A stretch of DNA of 64,000 nt from Sulfitobacter sp. DFL-14 (GCF_003335585.1 NZ_QBFD01000029.1:250625-314624); one strand, 5' to 3'; numbered from the stretch's first letter, positions 52,224 through 61,230 are shown. The notes: generated by a model from the letters alone, not told the origin. Made by a program: numbers and translations.

Positions 52224-52530
52224 AGCACCACCACTCTACCTCAAAGTCCTCGTTCTATGCGGGACTTCTGTAATTGATTTTATGCGTGCCAGCCGTTCTA
52301 TCGCCCGTGCACGTTTTTGATGTCCCCGGAATACTCCGAAAACCCTTTTGAAACTAGTGCCTTTTTCTCGCCTTAGTTCATTTTCAACCGCAAGGTGAGA
52401 GGCTTGTGGCACAATTCCGGTCAGGCAGAGGCGCGATTTCCAATAAGTCATAGGACATATCGCAGGCACGAAAAATGATGGCATTCTCGCAACAGTTGAC
52501 AATTTCCCGGGCGCGGCAAATGTCTGACGC
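52224..52530. other. Divergent regulatory region, adhesin/CocE, no gene seen
   Basis: A 307-base, comparatively AT-rich gap between divergent genes. It holds promoters for the adhesin operon (minus) and the CocE-type hydrolase (plus; TTGACA at 52496-52501). No Shine-Dalgarno is evident before the CocE start. No small gene or RNA could be supported. Confidence 0.5.
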
Positions 52531-54525
52531 ATGGAGATTCCTCAAAACAGTCTGCGCGACATCACCGAAGACCCCGACCTTGGCATCACACTTTCCGACG
52601 GCTGCCGCCTCTCCGCCCGGATGTGGCGACCTGCAGATGCCGATGCCGACCCGGTGCCGGTCATCCTGGAATATCTGCCCTACCGTAAACGCGATGGCAC
52701 CTGCGCGCGCGATGCGCTGACGCATCCGTGGTTCGCGCAGCGCGGATATGCCTGCCTGCGCGTGGACATGCGCGGCAATGGCGACAGCCATGGCGTGATG
52801 GAGGATGAATATACCGCCCAGGAACAGGCCGACGCGGTCGAGGTCATCAACTGGGTCGCGGCACAGCCCTGGTGCAACGGCAATGTCGGCATGATGGGCA
52901 TCAGCTGGGGCGGCTTCAACGGGTTGCAGGTGGCCGCACTGGGCCCCGATCCGCTGAAGGCCGTGATCACCCTGTGCTCCACCGTGGACCGCTTTGCCGA
53001 CGACATTCATTACAAGGGCGGCTGCCTGCTGAACGAAAACCTCGGCTGGGGGGCGACCATGTGGTCCTATTCCTCCCGCGCGCCGGACCCGGCCCTGCGC
53101 GCGGACTGGCGCGAGATGTGGCTGGAACGGCTTGAGGCGGAACCCTTCCTGCCGTCGGTCTGGCTGCGCCACCAACGGCGTGACGCCTATTGGCGCCATG
53201 GTTCGGTGATCGAGGATTACCCCGCGATCAAGGCGAAGGTGCTGGCCATCGGCGGCTGGGGCGACGGCTACAAGAACGCCGTGCCGCAACTGGTGGAGGC
53301 CTTGCCGGGGGCCAAGGGCATCGTCGGTCCCTGGGTCCACAAATATCCGCATTTCGCGGTCCCCGAACCGCGCATCGGTTTTCTGCAAGAGGCGCTGCGC
53401 TGGTGGGATCGCTGGCTCAAGGACATCGACACCGGGGTGGAAGACGACCCCGACTACCGCGCCTATCTGATGGACGGGGTGCGCCCTGCCACCTGGTATG
53501 AACACCGCCCCGGCCGCTGGATCGCGGAACCGACGGGTGCAACATCCCATCTGACCAGCACCACCCTGCATCTGACCGACAGCGGGCTGACGGACGCCGC
53601 CGCGCCGCTGGCGGCCACCGTCTCCTCACCGCCCCACTGCGGGGCGGATGCAGGTGAATACTGCGCCATCTGGCTTGGCCCGGAACTGCCCGGCGACCAG
53701 CGCAGCGATGATGCGCTGTCCACCACCTTCGACAGCGCCCCGCTGGAGGCGGATATGGACATCGTCGGCGCGCCTCATGTCAGACTGACCCTGGCCAGCG
53801 ACCAGCCGCAGGCGCAGATCGCGGTGCGGCTGAACCACATCCACCCGGATGGCGCGGCAACCCGTATCACCTATGGGGTGCTGAACCTCAGCCACCGCGA
53901 CGATGCAGAGGCGGTCACCCCGATGACCCCCGGCACGCCGGTGGAGATCACACTGAACCTGGATCACATCGCCTACCGCGTGCCGGCAGGTCACCGGCTG
54001 CGGCTGTCGATATCTGATGCCTACTGGCCGCTGATCTGGCCCAGCCCCGCCCCCACCCGTCTGAGCCTGAGCACAGGCCATATCGACCTGCCCCAGCGCC
54101 CGGCAAAGGGCGGGGACGAACACCTGTTCGAGTCCCCGACCGCCGCCGACCCCTGGCAAACCGAAGAGCTGCGCCCCGAAGCCCACATCAGGCGGCGCGA
54201 GGTCGATATGACGACGGGCGACATCACCCTGTTCATCGAGGATGACTTCGGCGCGGTGCGTGACGCGGACCATGGCCTGATCAACGGATCGGTTGCGCGT
54301 GAGGCCTGGACCATCAACCCCGATGATCCCCTGTCAGCCCGCGGCCAATGCCACTGGACCGATGAACTGGTGCGCGATGACATTTCGCTGCGGACAGAGG
54401 CCACCTGCATGATGACCAGCAGCGCAACGGCATTTCATCTCAATGCCCGCATCGAAGCCTATGAAAACGACGAACTGATCTATGCAAGAGACATCGAAGA
54501 CAACATCCCGCGCGATCACATGTAG
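52531..54525 (+). CDS. CocE/NonD-family serine hydrolase
   Basis: A 664-residue hydrolase of the cocaine esterase/X-Pro dipeptidyl-peptidase S15 family. An alpha/beta-hydrolase domain (about 15-330) has nucleophile motif MMGISWGGFNG (Ser125), a catalytic Asp probably in GGWGDGYKN (about 242-250) and His in GPWVHKYPHF. The C-terminal jelly-roll domain (about 340-660) includes LEADMDIVGAPHVRLTLASD and YRVPAGHRLRLSIS. Such enzymes cleave esters or amides (cocaine, cephalosporin side chains, alpha-amino esters). No signal peptide. A peptide/opine-type ABC importer starts 121 bases downstream on the same strand, so the two may process and import one substrate class. Confidence 0.88.
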   Translation: MEIPQNSLRDITEDPDLGITLSDGCRLSARMWRPADADADPVPVILEYLPYRKRDGTCARDALTHPWFAQRGYACLRVDMRGNGDSHGVMEDEYTAQEQADAVEVINWVAAQPWCNGNVGMMGISWGGFNGLQVAALGPDPLKAVITLCSTVDRFADDIHYKGGCLLNENLGWGATMWSYSSRAPDPALRADWREMWLERLEAEPFLPSVWLRHQRRDAYWRHGSVIEDYPAIKAKVLAIGGWGDGYKNAVPQLVEALPGAKGIVGPWVHKYPHFAVPEPRIGFLQEALRWWDRWLKDIDTGVEDDPDYRAYLMDGVRPATWYEHRPGRWIAEPTGATSHLTSTTLHLTDSGLTDAAAPLAATVSSPPHCGADAGEYCAIWLGPELPGDQRSDDALSTTFDSAPLEADMDIVGAPHVRLTLASDQPQAQIAVRLNHIHPDGAATRITYGVLNLSHRDDAEAVTPMTPGTPVEITLNLDHIAYRVPAGHRLRLSISDAYWPLIWPSPAPTRLSLSTGHIDLPQRPAKGGDEHLFESPTAADPWQTEELRPEAHIRRREVDMTTGDITLFIEDDFGAVRDADHGLINGSVAREAWTINPDDPLSARGQCHWTDELVRDDISLRTEATCMMTSSATAFHLNARIEAYENDELIYARDIEDNIPRDHM

Positions 54526-54581
54526 CAAAGGCGTCACGAAAACCGCGCTATTAATCCTTGCGACAAGCTGAGAAATGCGCA

Positions 54582-54603
54582 AACTTGACTCATCAATCAA
54601 TAA
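54582..54603. promoter_or_regulatory. BetI-operator-like sequence upstream of the ABC importer
   Basis: The right half ATCAATAA (54596-54603) and three bases before it match the proposed BetI operator at 722-743 over 11 consecutive bases (TCAATCAATAA). The left half matches only at TTGA (54585-54588). It sits 44 bases before the substrate-binding-protein start, a sensible operator position. BetI control is a hypothesis. Confidence 0.4.
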
Positions 54604-54646
54604 AACGGGCGGACAAGCGCCCGATTCCAAAGGGGAGTATCAAATT

Positions 54647-56245
54647 ATGAACGATCAACTGAAACATATGACCGGTCAGGTGGCCAAGGGCCTGATGACG
54701 CGCCGCGAATTCATCGGCCGCGCTGCGGCCCTCGGTGTTACCGCGGCTGTTGCCAACACGATGCTCGCTGAACGTGCCCAGGCCCAGGAAACACCCAAGC
54801 GTGGCGGCATGATTCGCATCGGCTCCTCAGGTGGTGAATCGACCAACACCCAAGACCCGGCCCTGACCGCTTCGGAAGTGCCGCTGAACAACCTCTACGC
54901 CTGGGGCGAAACCCTTGTCGAAGTCAGCCCCGACGGTACGCTTGAGCCGCGCCTGTCCGAAAGTTTCGAGGCCTCTGCCGACGCCAAGACCTGGACCTTC
55001 AAGGTCCGCAAGGGCATCCCCTTCTCCAACGGCAAGGACATGACCCCCGACGACGTGCTGAAGACACTTCAGCGCCATTCGAACGAAGACAGCCAGTCCG
55101 GTGCCCTGGGCATCGTCAAGGGCATCGCCGACATGAAGGTCGATGGCGACTACGTGGTGCTGGAGCTGGAGGAAGCCAACGCCGACCTGCCTTACCTGAT
55201 GTCAGACTATCACCTGATCATCCAGCCGAACGGCGGCATGGACGATCCCGGTGCCGCCATCGGGACAGGTGCCTATACGCTTGAAATCGACGAGCCGGGC
55301 GTGCGCCACGCCTTCAAGCGCCGCGATGACTATTGGGACAGCGAGAACCGTGGCTTTGCGGACGAATTCGAACAGCTTGTGCTGAACGATGCAACCGCAC
55401 GCACCGCGGCGCTGCAATCGGGGCAGGTGCATCTGATCAACCGCGTCGATCCAAAGGTTGCCGCCCTTCTGGCACGGGCACCGAACCTGGAGGTGCGCAA
55501 CGTCTCCGGCCCCGGCCATTACGTTTTCATCGCCCATATCGACACTCCGCCTTTTGACAACAACGACCTGCGGCTGGCGCTGAAATATGCCATCAACCGC
55601 GAGGAAATGGTGGACAAGATCCTGCGCGGCTACGGCACCGTGGGTAACGATATGCCGATCAACAAGGCCTATCCGCTGTTCGACGAAAGCATTCCGCAGC
55701 GCGAACACTCCATCGAGAAGGCCAAGGAACATTACGCGGCCTCCGGCCACGACGGCAGCCCGATCATCCTGCGGGTCTCCGACGGGGCCTTCCCCGGTGC
55801 GGTCGATGCCGCCGCGCTGTTCCAGCAGTCGGCACAGGCCGCTGGCATTCCGCTGGAAATCAAGCGCGAACCCAATGACGGCTACTGGTCCGAAGTCTGG
55901 AACGTGCAGCCCTTCTGCGCCTCCTACTGGGGCGGACGTCCGGTGCAGGACCAGATGTATTCCACCGCATATCTGTCCACCGCAGACTGGAACGACACGC
56001 GCTGGAAACGGCCCGAGTTCGACGCCATGCTGAAAGAGGCCAAGGCCGAACTGGACGAAGCCAAGCGTAAGGAACTCTATTCCAAGATGGGCCGTATGCT
56101 GCGCGATGAAGGCGGGTTGATCCTGCCGATGTTCAACGACTTCATCAACGGCGTCAGCAATGATGTCGGTGGCTGGATCGACGATCCCTATGGTGAGATG
56201 ATGTCGAACCAGGCCGCAATCAAATGCTGGTTGAAGAACGCCTGA
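54647..56245 (+). CDS. ABC transporter substrate-binding protein, family 5 (Dpp/Opp type)
   Basis: A 532-residue periplasmic binding protein of the SBP_bac_5 family. The N-terminus MTRREFIGRAAALGVTAAV followed by ERAQA is a twin-arginine signal, so it is exported folded by Tat. The mature protein begins about QETPKRGGMIRIG. Family features: VPLNNLYAWGETLVEVSPDG, FSNGKDMTPDDVLKTLQRH and FDNNDLRLALKYAINREEMV. Ligands include peptides, opines or glycosides; not decidable here. ATG 54647 follows an AAGGGGAG ribosome site. It is the first gene of a complete importer with two permeases and a fused dual ATPase. Confidence 0.93.
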   Translation: MNDQLKHMTGQVAKGLMTRREFIGRAAALGVTAAVANTMLAERAQAQETPKRGGMIRIGSSGGESTNTQDPALTASEVPLNNLYAWGETLVEVSPDGTLEPRLSESFEASADAKTWTFKVRKGIPFSNGKDMTPDDVLKTLQRHSNEDSQSGALGIVKGIADMKVDGDYVVLELEEANADLPYLMSDYHLIIQPNGGMDDPGAAIGTGAYTLEIDEPGVRHAFKRRDDYWDSENRGFADEFEQLVLNDATARTAALQSGQVHLINRVDPKVAALLARAPNLEVRNVSGPGHYVFIAHIDTPPFDNNDLRLALKYAINREEMVDKILRGYGTVGNDMPINKAYPLFDESIPQREHSIEKAKEHYAASGHDGSPIILRVSDGAFPGAVDAAALFQQSAQAAGIPLEIKREPNDGYWSEVWNVQPFCASYWGGRPVQDQMYSTAYLSTADWNDTRWKRPEFDAMLKEAKAELDEAKRKELYSKMGRMLRDEGGLILPMFNDFINGVSNDVGGWIDDPYGEMMSNQAAIKCWLKNA

Positions 56246-56261
56246 TCGGGGCGTCGCGGAG

Positions 56262-57218
56262 ATGCACCCGATCCTGAAACTCATTGCCCAGCGCCTTGCG
56301 CTGGGCATCCTGCTGCTCTTTGCGGCCTCAATCCTGATCTTCGCCGGCACTTCGATCCTGCCCGGCGATGTCGCCCAATCCATTCTGGGGCAATCGGCCA
56401 CCCCCCAGGCGCTTGCCAACCTGCGCGAACAACTGGGCATGAACGAACCCGCCCTGACCCGCTATTTCTCCTGGCTTGGAGGGTTCCTGCAAGGCGATCT
56501 CGGCACCGCGCTGACCAATGGCCGCGACATCGCGGAAAGCCTTGGCGGGCGTCTCAAGAACACGCTGTTCCTCGCCTTCTGGGCTGCCGTCATCTCGGTG
56601 CCGCTGGCGATTTTCCTGGGGCTGCTTGCCGTCCGCTACAAGGACCGCTGGCCGGACAAGCTGATTTCCGGGATCACGCTGACGACCATTTCCATCCCTG
56701 AATTCATGATCGGCTATGTCCTGATCTACTGGATTTCGATCCGGCTGGGCTGGTTTTCCTCTGTCGCGATCATCAACGACAGCATGACGCTGGGCCAGAA
56801 ACTGAACGCCATTGCGATCCCCGTCATGGTGCTGACCCTGGTGGTGCTGGCCCATATGATGCGCATGACCCGCGCCGCGATCCTGAACGTGATGCAATCG
56901 GCCTATATCGAAACCGCCGAGCTCAAGGGTATGCGGATGCTGACGATCATCCGCAAACATGCCTTTCCAAACGCCATCGCCCCCATCGTGAACGTGGTGA
57001 TGCTGAACCTCGCCTACCTGGTGGTTGGCGTCGTGGTGGTGGAGGTCGTCTTTGCCTATCCGGGCATGGGGCAATACCTCGTGGATCACGTCAGCAAGCG
57101 CGATGTCCCGGTGGTGCAGGCCTGCGGGCTGATCTTTGCGGCTGTCTATATCGGGCTGAACCTGATTGCCGATATCGTGTCGATCCTGGCCAATCCAAGG
57201 CTGAGGCATCCAAAGTGA
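56262..57218 (+). CDS. ABC transporter permease (DppB-like)
   Basis: A 318-residue permease with six membrane helices. The DppB-type N-terminus (RLALGILLLFAASILIFAGT) precedes a periplasmic loop (GDVAQSILGQSATPQALANL). The EAA loop is AYIETAELKGMRMLTIIRKH (about residue 212), which contacts the ATPase. It forms the heterodimeric channel with the second permease. It starts 16 bases after the binding-protein stop. Its stop codon lies inside the first hairpin of a repeat that fills the 118-base gap to the next permease gene. Confidence 0.94.
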   Translation: MHPILKLIAQRLALGILLLFAASILIFAGTSILPGDVAQSILGQSATPQALANLREQLGMNEPALTRYFSWLGGFLQGDLGTALTNGRDIAESLGGRLKNTLFLAFWAAVISVPLAIFLGLLAVRYKDRWPDKLISGITLTTISIPEFMIGYVLIYWISIRLGWFSSVAIINDSMTLGQKLNAIAIPVMVLTLVVLAHMMRMTRAAILNVMQSAYIETAELKGMRMLTIIRKHAFPNAIAPIVNVVMLNLAYLVVGVVVVEVVFAYPGMGQYLVDHVSKRDVPVVQACGLIFAAVYIGLNLIADIVSILANPRLRHPK

Positions 57219-57288
57219 ATTTTTCCCCGAAAGAATTCACGCCGCGCGACCAGGCGTTTTTGCAAAGCAAAAGTGCCGGGAGACACCC
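57215..57288. repeat. Two-hairpin repeat unit (empty copy) inside the importer operon
   Basis: Hairpin 1: GTGAATT...AATTCAC around TTTCCCCGAAA (57215-57240). Hairpin 2: TTTTGC-AAA-GCAAAA (about 57257-57271), then a GC-rich tail ending GACACCC. The unit aligns base for base with 59787-59832 joined to 60037-60065, the copy that carries an insertion. It may attenuate transcription between the two permease genes. Confidence 0.75.
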
Positions 57289-57336
57289 ATTGGCGTTCTT
57301 GTGCTGCGATGCCAAGACGACTGATTGGAAGCTAAC

Positions 57337-58152
57337 ATGAAAAATATCCCCATATCCGCCATGATCGGCCTTTTCTTCACGGGCCTCTATTTCCTCATGG
57401 CCATCTTCGCCCCGCTGATCGCCCCCTATGGCATGGCCGAAACCGTCGGCGACGTCTGGGAAGCGCCATCTTCCCAGTTCCTGCTGGGCACCGACAGCAT
57501 CGGGCGCGACCTGCTGACGCGCCTGATCTACGGCGGGCGCACCACAATCTTCATCGCCACGATGGCCACCATCCTCAGCTTTGTCACCGGCTCGGTCCTG
57601 GGCTTCTTCGCCGCCGTCTCGGGCGGCTGGGTCGACCAGACAATCTCGCGCTTCGTCGATCTGATCATGTCGATCCCCTCGCTGATCTTCGCGCTGGTGG
57701 TGCTCTCGGTCATGCCGACCACCACCACGATCCTGATCGTACTGATGGGCCTGCTCGATTCCACCCGCGTCTACCGGCTGGCCCGTGCCGTGGCCGTGGA
57801 CATCACGGTGATGGATTATGTCGAGGCCGCCCGCCTGCGCGGCGAAAAAATCGGCTGGATCATCTTCCGCGAGACCCTGCCGAATGCCCTGTCGCCGCTG
57901 GTGGCCGAAATGGGCCTGCGCTTCATCTTTGCGGTGCTCTTCATCTCGACCCTGTCGTTCCTCGGCCTTGGCGTGCAGCCGCCGCTGGCGGACTGGGGCG
58001 GCATCGTGAAGGAAAACAAGGAAGGCATCAACTATGGCATCCAGGCGGCCCTCTACCCGGCCTATGCCATCGCCACCCTGTGCATTTCCATCAACCTGGT
58101 GGCGGACTGGATCCTGAACCGTACCACATCACTGAAAGGGGGCAGAGGATGA
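57337..58152 (+). CDS. ABC transporter permease (DppC-like)
   Basis: A 271-residue permease with six membrane helices; DppC-type. An N-terminal helix is followed by FAPLIAPYGMAETVGDVWEA and LLGTDSIGRDLLTRLIYGGR (about residues 48-67), the conserved DppC segment. EAA loop: DYVEAARLRGEKIGWIIFRE (about 165). Start ATG 57337 (MKNIPISAMIGLFF) is preferred to a TTG four codons upstream. The stop overlaps the ATPase gene start by four bases (ATGA). The 118-base gap before it is unusually long for this operon. Confidence 0.94.
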   Translation: MKNIPISAMIGLFFTGLYFLMAIFAPLIAPYGMAETVGDVWEAPSSQFLLGTDSIGRDLLTRLIYGGRTTIFIATMATILSFVTGSVLGFFAAVSGGWVDQTISRFVDLIMSIPSLIFALVVLSVMPTTTTILIVLMGLLDSTRVYRLARAVAVDITVMDYVEAARLRGEKIGWIIFRETLPNALSPLVAEMGLRFIFAVLFISTLSFLGLGVQPPLADWGGIVKENKEGINYGIQAALYPAYAIATLCISINLVADWILNRTTSLKGGRG

Positions 58153-59786
58153 GCGATCCCCTCCTCAAGGTACGCGGCCTCAAAATCGGCGCGACCATCT
58201 ATCCGCCCGGCGAACGTCCCCGCGACATCGAGATCGTGCATGGCGTGGATTTCGAACTGGAGGCCGGCAAGGTCTTGGGCCTGATCGGTGAATCCGGGGC
58301 CGGCAAATCCACCATCGGCCTGGCCGCGATGGCCTATGGCCGGGGCGGTGTGGAACTGACCGGTGGCGAAGTCTGGGTCAATGGCCGCGACATCCTGCAG
58401 ACCGGTGTCGGCGACGTGCGCCGCCTGCGCGGCGGCGAAGTCACCTATGTCTCGCAATCCGCTGCCGCCTCGTTCAACCCGGCCAAAAAGATCATGGAGC
58501 AGGTGACAGAGGCGGCGATCCGCCAGGGCAAGTTTTCCCGCAAGGAGGCCGAAAGCCGCGCGGTGGATCTCTTCGGCAAGCTGGGCCTGCCCGACCCCGA
58601 AACCATCGGCAACCGCTATCCGCATCAGGTGTCGGGCGGTCAGCTGCAACGCTGCATGACAGCGCTTGCGCTTTGCCCCGAACCCGACCTCGTGGTGTTT
58701 GACGAACCCACCACCGCTCTGGATGTGACCACCCAGATCGACGTGCTGGCCGCCATCAAGGAAGCGATCCGCGACACCGGTGTTGCCGCGCTCTATATCA
58801 CCCATGACCTTGCCGTCGTGGCGCAGGTCAGCGACCACATCATGGTGCTGCAACAGGGCGCAATGGTCGAATATGGCACCACGGACCAGATCATCAACAA
58901 CCCGCAGGAAGAATACACCCAGGCGCTGGTCTCTGTCCGGTCGATCCAGCACGAGGAAAAGCAGCCCACCGACAATCCGCTGCTGCGGGTGGAGAACATC
59001 ACCGCGCGCTACAGGGGCACCGATTTCGACGTGCTCAAGAACGTGAACGTGGAGCTGCACCCCGGCCAGACCCTTGCCATCGTCGGCGAAAGCGGCTCGG
59101 GCAAATCGACGCTCGCACGGGTGATCACCGGCCTGCTGCCGCCCAATGAGGGGCAGATCGTGTTTGACGGGCGCAACCTGTCGCCCGCGCTGGCGCAACG
59201 CAGCTACGAGGACCTGCGCGAGCTGCAGATGATCTACCAGATGGCCGACACCGCGATGAACCCCCGCCAGACCGTGGGCACGATCATCGGACGGCCGCTG
59301 GAGTTCTATTTCGGCCTCAAGGGCAAAGCCAGGCAGGAGCGCATCCAGGAACTGCTGGACGAGATCGAACTGGGCGACGGCTTCCAGGACCGCTATCCGG
59401 CAGAGCTTTCGGGCGGGCAGAAACAGCGCGTCTGCATTGCCCGCGCGCTGGCGGCCAAGCCCAAGCTGATCATCTGCGACGAGGTGACATCAGCGCTCGA
59501 CCCGCTGGTGGCCGACGGCATCCTGAAACTGCTGCTCAAACTGCAAAAGATCGAAGACGTTTCCTATCTCTTCATCACCCACGACCTGGCAACGGTAAAG
59601 GCCATCGCCGACAGTATCGCGGTGATGTACCAGGGCGCTGTCGTGCGCTACGGGCCGAAATCGCAGGTACTGGCCCCGCCTTTCGATGCCTATACCGAAC
59701 TCCTGCTCAGCTCGGTGCCCGAGATGAAACTGGGCTGGCTGGAGCAGGTCATTGAAACCCGCCGCATGGAAAGCGCCGGAAACTAG
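58149..59786 (+). CDS. Fused dual ATP-binding protein of the Dpp/Opp-type importer
   Basis: A 545-residue fusion of two ABC ATPases, equivalent to DppD plus DppF. First domain: GESGAGKST (about residue 47), signature VSGGQLQR, Walker B LVVFDEPTTALD. Second domain from about residue 285: GESGSGKST, LSGGQKQR, LIICDEVTSALD. Both nucleotide sites look complete. The usual C-terminal oligopeptide/dipeptide extension (Pro/Cys-rich HP loop) between domains is reduced. The start overlaps the DppC-like stop (ATGA). The operon ends here, one base before a terminator-like hairpin. Confidence 0.93.
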   Translation: MSDPLLKVRGLKIGATIYPPGERPRDIEIVHGVDFELEAGKVLGLIGESGAGKSTIGLAAMAYGRGGVELTGGEVWVNGRDILQTGVGDVRRLRGGEVTYVSQSAAASFNPAKKIMEQVTEAAIRQGKFSRKEAESRAVDLFGKLGLPDPETIGNRYPHQVSGGQLQRCMTALALCPEPDLVVFDEPTTALDVTTQIDVLAAIKEAIRDTGVAALYITHDLAVVAQVSDHIMVLQQGAMVEYGTTDQIINNPQEEYTQALVSVRSIQHEEKQPTDNPLLRVENITARYRGTDFDVLKNVNVELHPGQTLAIVGESGSGKSTLARVITGLLPPNEGQIVFDGRNLSPALAQRSYEDLRELQMIYQMADTAMNPRQTVGTIIGRPLEFYFGLKGKARQERIQELLDEIELGDGFQDRYPAELSGGQKQRVCIARALAAKPKLIICDEVTSALDPLVADGILKLLLKLQKIEDVSYLFITHDLATVKAIADSIAVMYQGAVVRYGPKSQVLAPPFDAYTELLLSSVPEMKLGWLEQVIETRRMESAGN

Positions 59787-60065
59787 GTCGCGTTTTTCCC
59801 CGAAAAAACGCGACCCGTGCGACCAAGCGTCTGACGAAATACCTGAGACATCAAGCATCACGTAGCGCGTTGAAATCTCCGATTTCAGGCAGCGTTACGT
59901 GATTCAGGTTTTTCGCATGACGCGTTAACGCGTTTCCAGTTTTCGTTGAAACGAAGCATCGCCAATGTCCCGAGAGCGCCGAAGGCGTGGCAGGGTATTG
60001 GCGATACAACATGAACTGGAAACGCTATAAGCGTCTTTTCAAAGAAAAGGCGCGGGGAGGCACCC
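59787..60065. repeat. Two-hairpin repeat unit (occupied copy), terminator of the importer operon
   Basis: First hairpin GTCGCGTTTTT...AAAAAACGCGAC around CCCCG (59787-59814) starts at the base after the ATPase stop. The unit continues to AAGCGTCT (59825-59832), is interrupted by 196 bases, and resumes at 60029 with the second hairpin CTTTTC-AAA-GAAAAG and the tail ending GGCACCC (60065). The same arrangement without the interruption is at 57215-57288. Confidence 0.75.
59833..60028. mobile_element. Putative non-autonomous palindromic element (element B) with 8-base duplication
   Basis: A 196-base segment bounded on both sides by AAGCGTCT (59825-59832 and 60029-60036). It contains two large hairpins: ATCACGTA/TACGTGAT (59857-59903) and GCGTTTCCAGTT/AACTGGAAACGC (59930-60025). 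Bases 59964-59999 match, inverted, the core of repeat C at 17272-17307. No open frame is plausible, so any mobility would need an outside enzyme. Insertion is inferred from the uninterrupted paralogous unit at 57215-57288. Confidence 0.65.
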
Positions 60066-60390
60066 GGCAGGCCCGGGCCGCCTTTCCCCTTTGCCCTGCC
60101 CCTACCTGTCGAATGCCATCCGAAAGCGACACAAACCTATGGATTTTCTGAAACCTGTCGGAAGGCCGCGCCAAGCAATCTCGCTTCGAATGCCAAGCAA
60201 TCCCGCCCCAAACCGGACCTTCGGTGCAGGACACGCGAGGGTTCGTTATGCGGACTTCGCTGCCGTCAATCAGTGGCACCCAGGCCCGGAACAAGCCGCA
60301 GGCGCCGGGCCCCTGCCCCGGCGCCTGACGTAGCACAGCGATCCGGGTCAGCAATGTGACACAAAAGTCGGTTTTACTTGGCAACTGACA
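60066..60390. other. Intergenic region with one strong hairpin, no convincing gene
   Basis: A 325-base stretch before the convergent gene. It contains a perfect 11-base stem CAGGCGCCGGG / CCCGGCGCCTG (60299-60309, 60317-60327) with no T run. A 119-codon frame on the minus strand runs through it into the repeats and is judged spurious. The rest may be decayed sequence. Confidence 0.45.
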
Positions 60391-61224
60391 TTACCCCGCG
60401 CAGCGCGCGGCATAGGTCTCGATCAAGCGCCGCGCCCCCCGATCCTGCGCATCCTCGGCCGGGGTGCCGTCCAGCGTCCAGACCTCCAGCGCCTCGACCA
60501 GCGGGCCGATCCCTTCACAGGGCTGTTCATAGTAGAGTTCCATTTGCACCCGGTACTGCAGGATCGTGCGCCGCTGGGCCAGCGCGCGGGAGGAGACGGC
60601 GACCTCATCCGTCATCGCATAGGCCGCGCCCAGCTGTTTCCACGCTGCCGCGAGGTCAAAGGCATCGCCCTCCGCCCCCAGGATACGGCCCTTGAACAGC
60701 GCAAGTTCAACCCGGTCGGATGCGCTGCGCGCGCTGCTTTCCAGCGTTTCCGCGATTTGCCATGCATCCTTTGTCCGGCCCTGAAGCAACAGTTGATCGG
60801 CAAGGATCTGCGCCTCTGAGGGTTGAAAGAAATCCGGCTGCTGCTGCCAATACGCGAAAGTCTGACTGCCCAGCCTCTGCCGCAACCCTGCATTCGCCGC
60901 CTCGAAACTGCCGGCCCCCGAAATTCCATCTGCCTCATTCAGCGCATAGGCCTTTTCGTTCAGCTTCTGCATTTCACGCAGATTGCTTTCGATTGCACTG
61001 ATCGTGGCGCGGTCCTGCCCCTTAAAGCGCAGGTAAACATCGTCGTAGAACGTGTAGCAGGCCAGCACAAAGGCCAGCGGAAGGCCTGAGAGTTTGACCC
61101 AATCCTGCCAGCTGTTGTCACTGTACCACCGCTTGTCACGGCGGGCCTCATCTGCGGAACGCTCGAACGCGCTGAGCCGGGCGCGCAGCCGGTCGTTTTC
61201 TGCGCGCAGGTCATGATCCGGCAC
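60391..61224 (-). CDS. Hypothetical membrane-anchored helical protein
   Basis: A 277-residue protein I do not recognise. Residues 1-33 form a charged cytosolic coiled coil (PDHDLRAENDRLRARLSAFE). One membrane helix lies at about residues 44-62 (LSGLPLAFVLACYTFYDDVY). The remaining 210 residues are helical and TPR-like in spacing (for example SDRVELALFKGRILGAEGDA), probably periplasmic, ending in YAARCAG. The gene is six bases downstream of a 63-residue Cys-rich protein on the same strand and surely cotranscribed with it. No function can be assigned. Confidence 0.75.
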   Translation of the reverse strand: MPDHDLRAENDRLRARLSAFERSADEARRDKRWYSDNSWQDWVKLSGLPLAFVLACYTFYDDVYLRFKGQDRATISAIESNLREMQKLNEKAYALNEADGISGAGSFEAANAGLRQRLGSQTFAYWQQQPDFFQPSEAQILADQLLLQGRTKDAWQIAETLESSARSASDRVELALFKGRILGAEGDAFDLAAAWKQLGAAYAMTDEVAVSSRALAQRRTILQYRVQMELYYEQPCEGIGPLVEALEVWTLDGTPAEDAQDRGARRLIETYAARCAG

Positions 61225-61230
61225 TGGCGC

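Noticed and set aside
60025..60384. A 119-codon minus-strand frame
   Set aside because: It runs into the repeat unit at its C-terminus, has no ribosome site and no recognisable domain.
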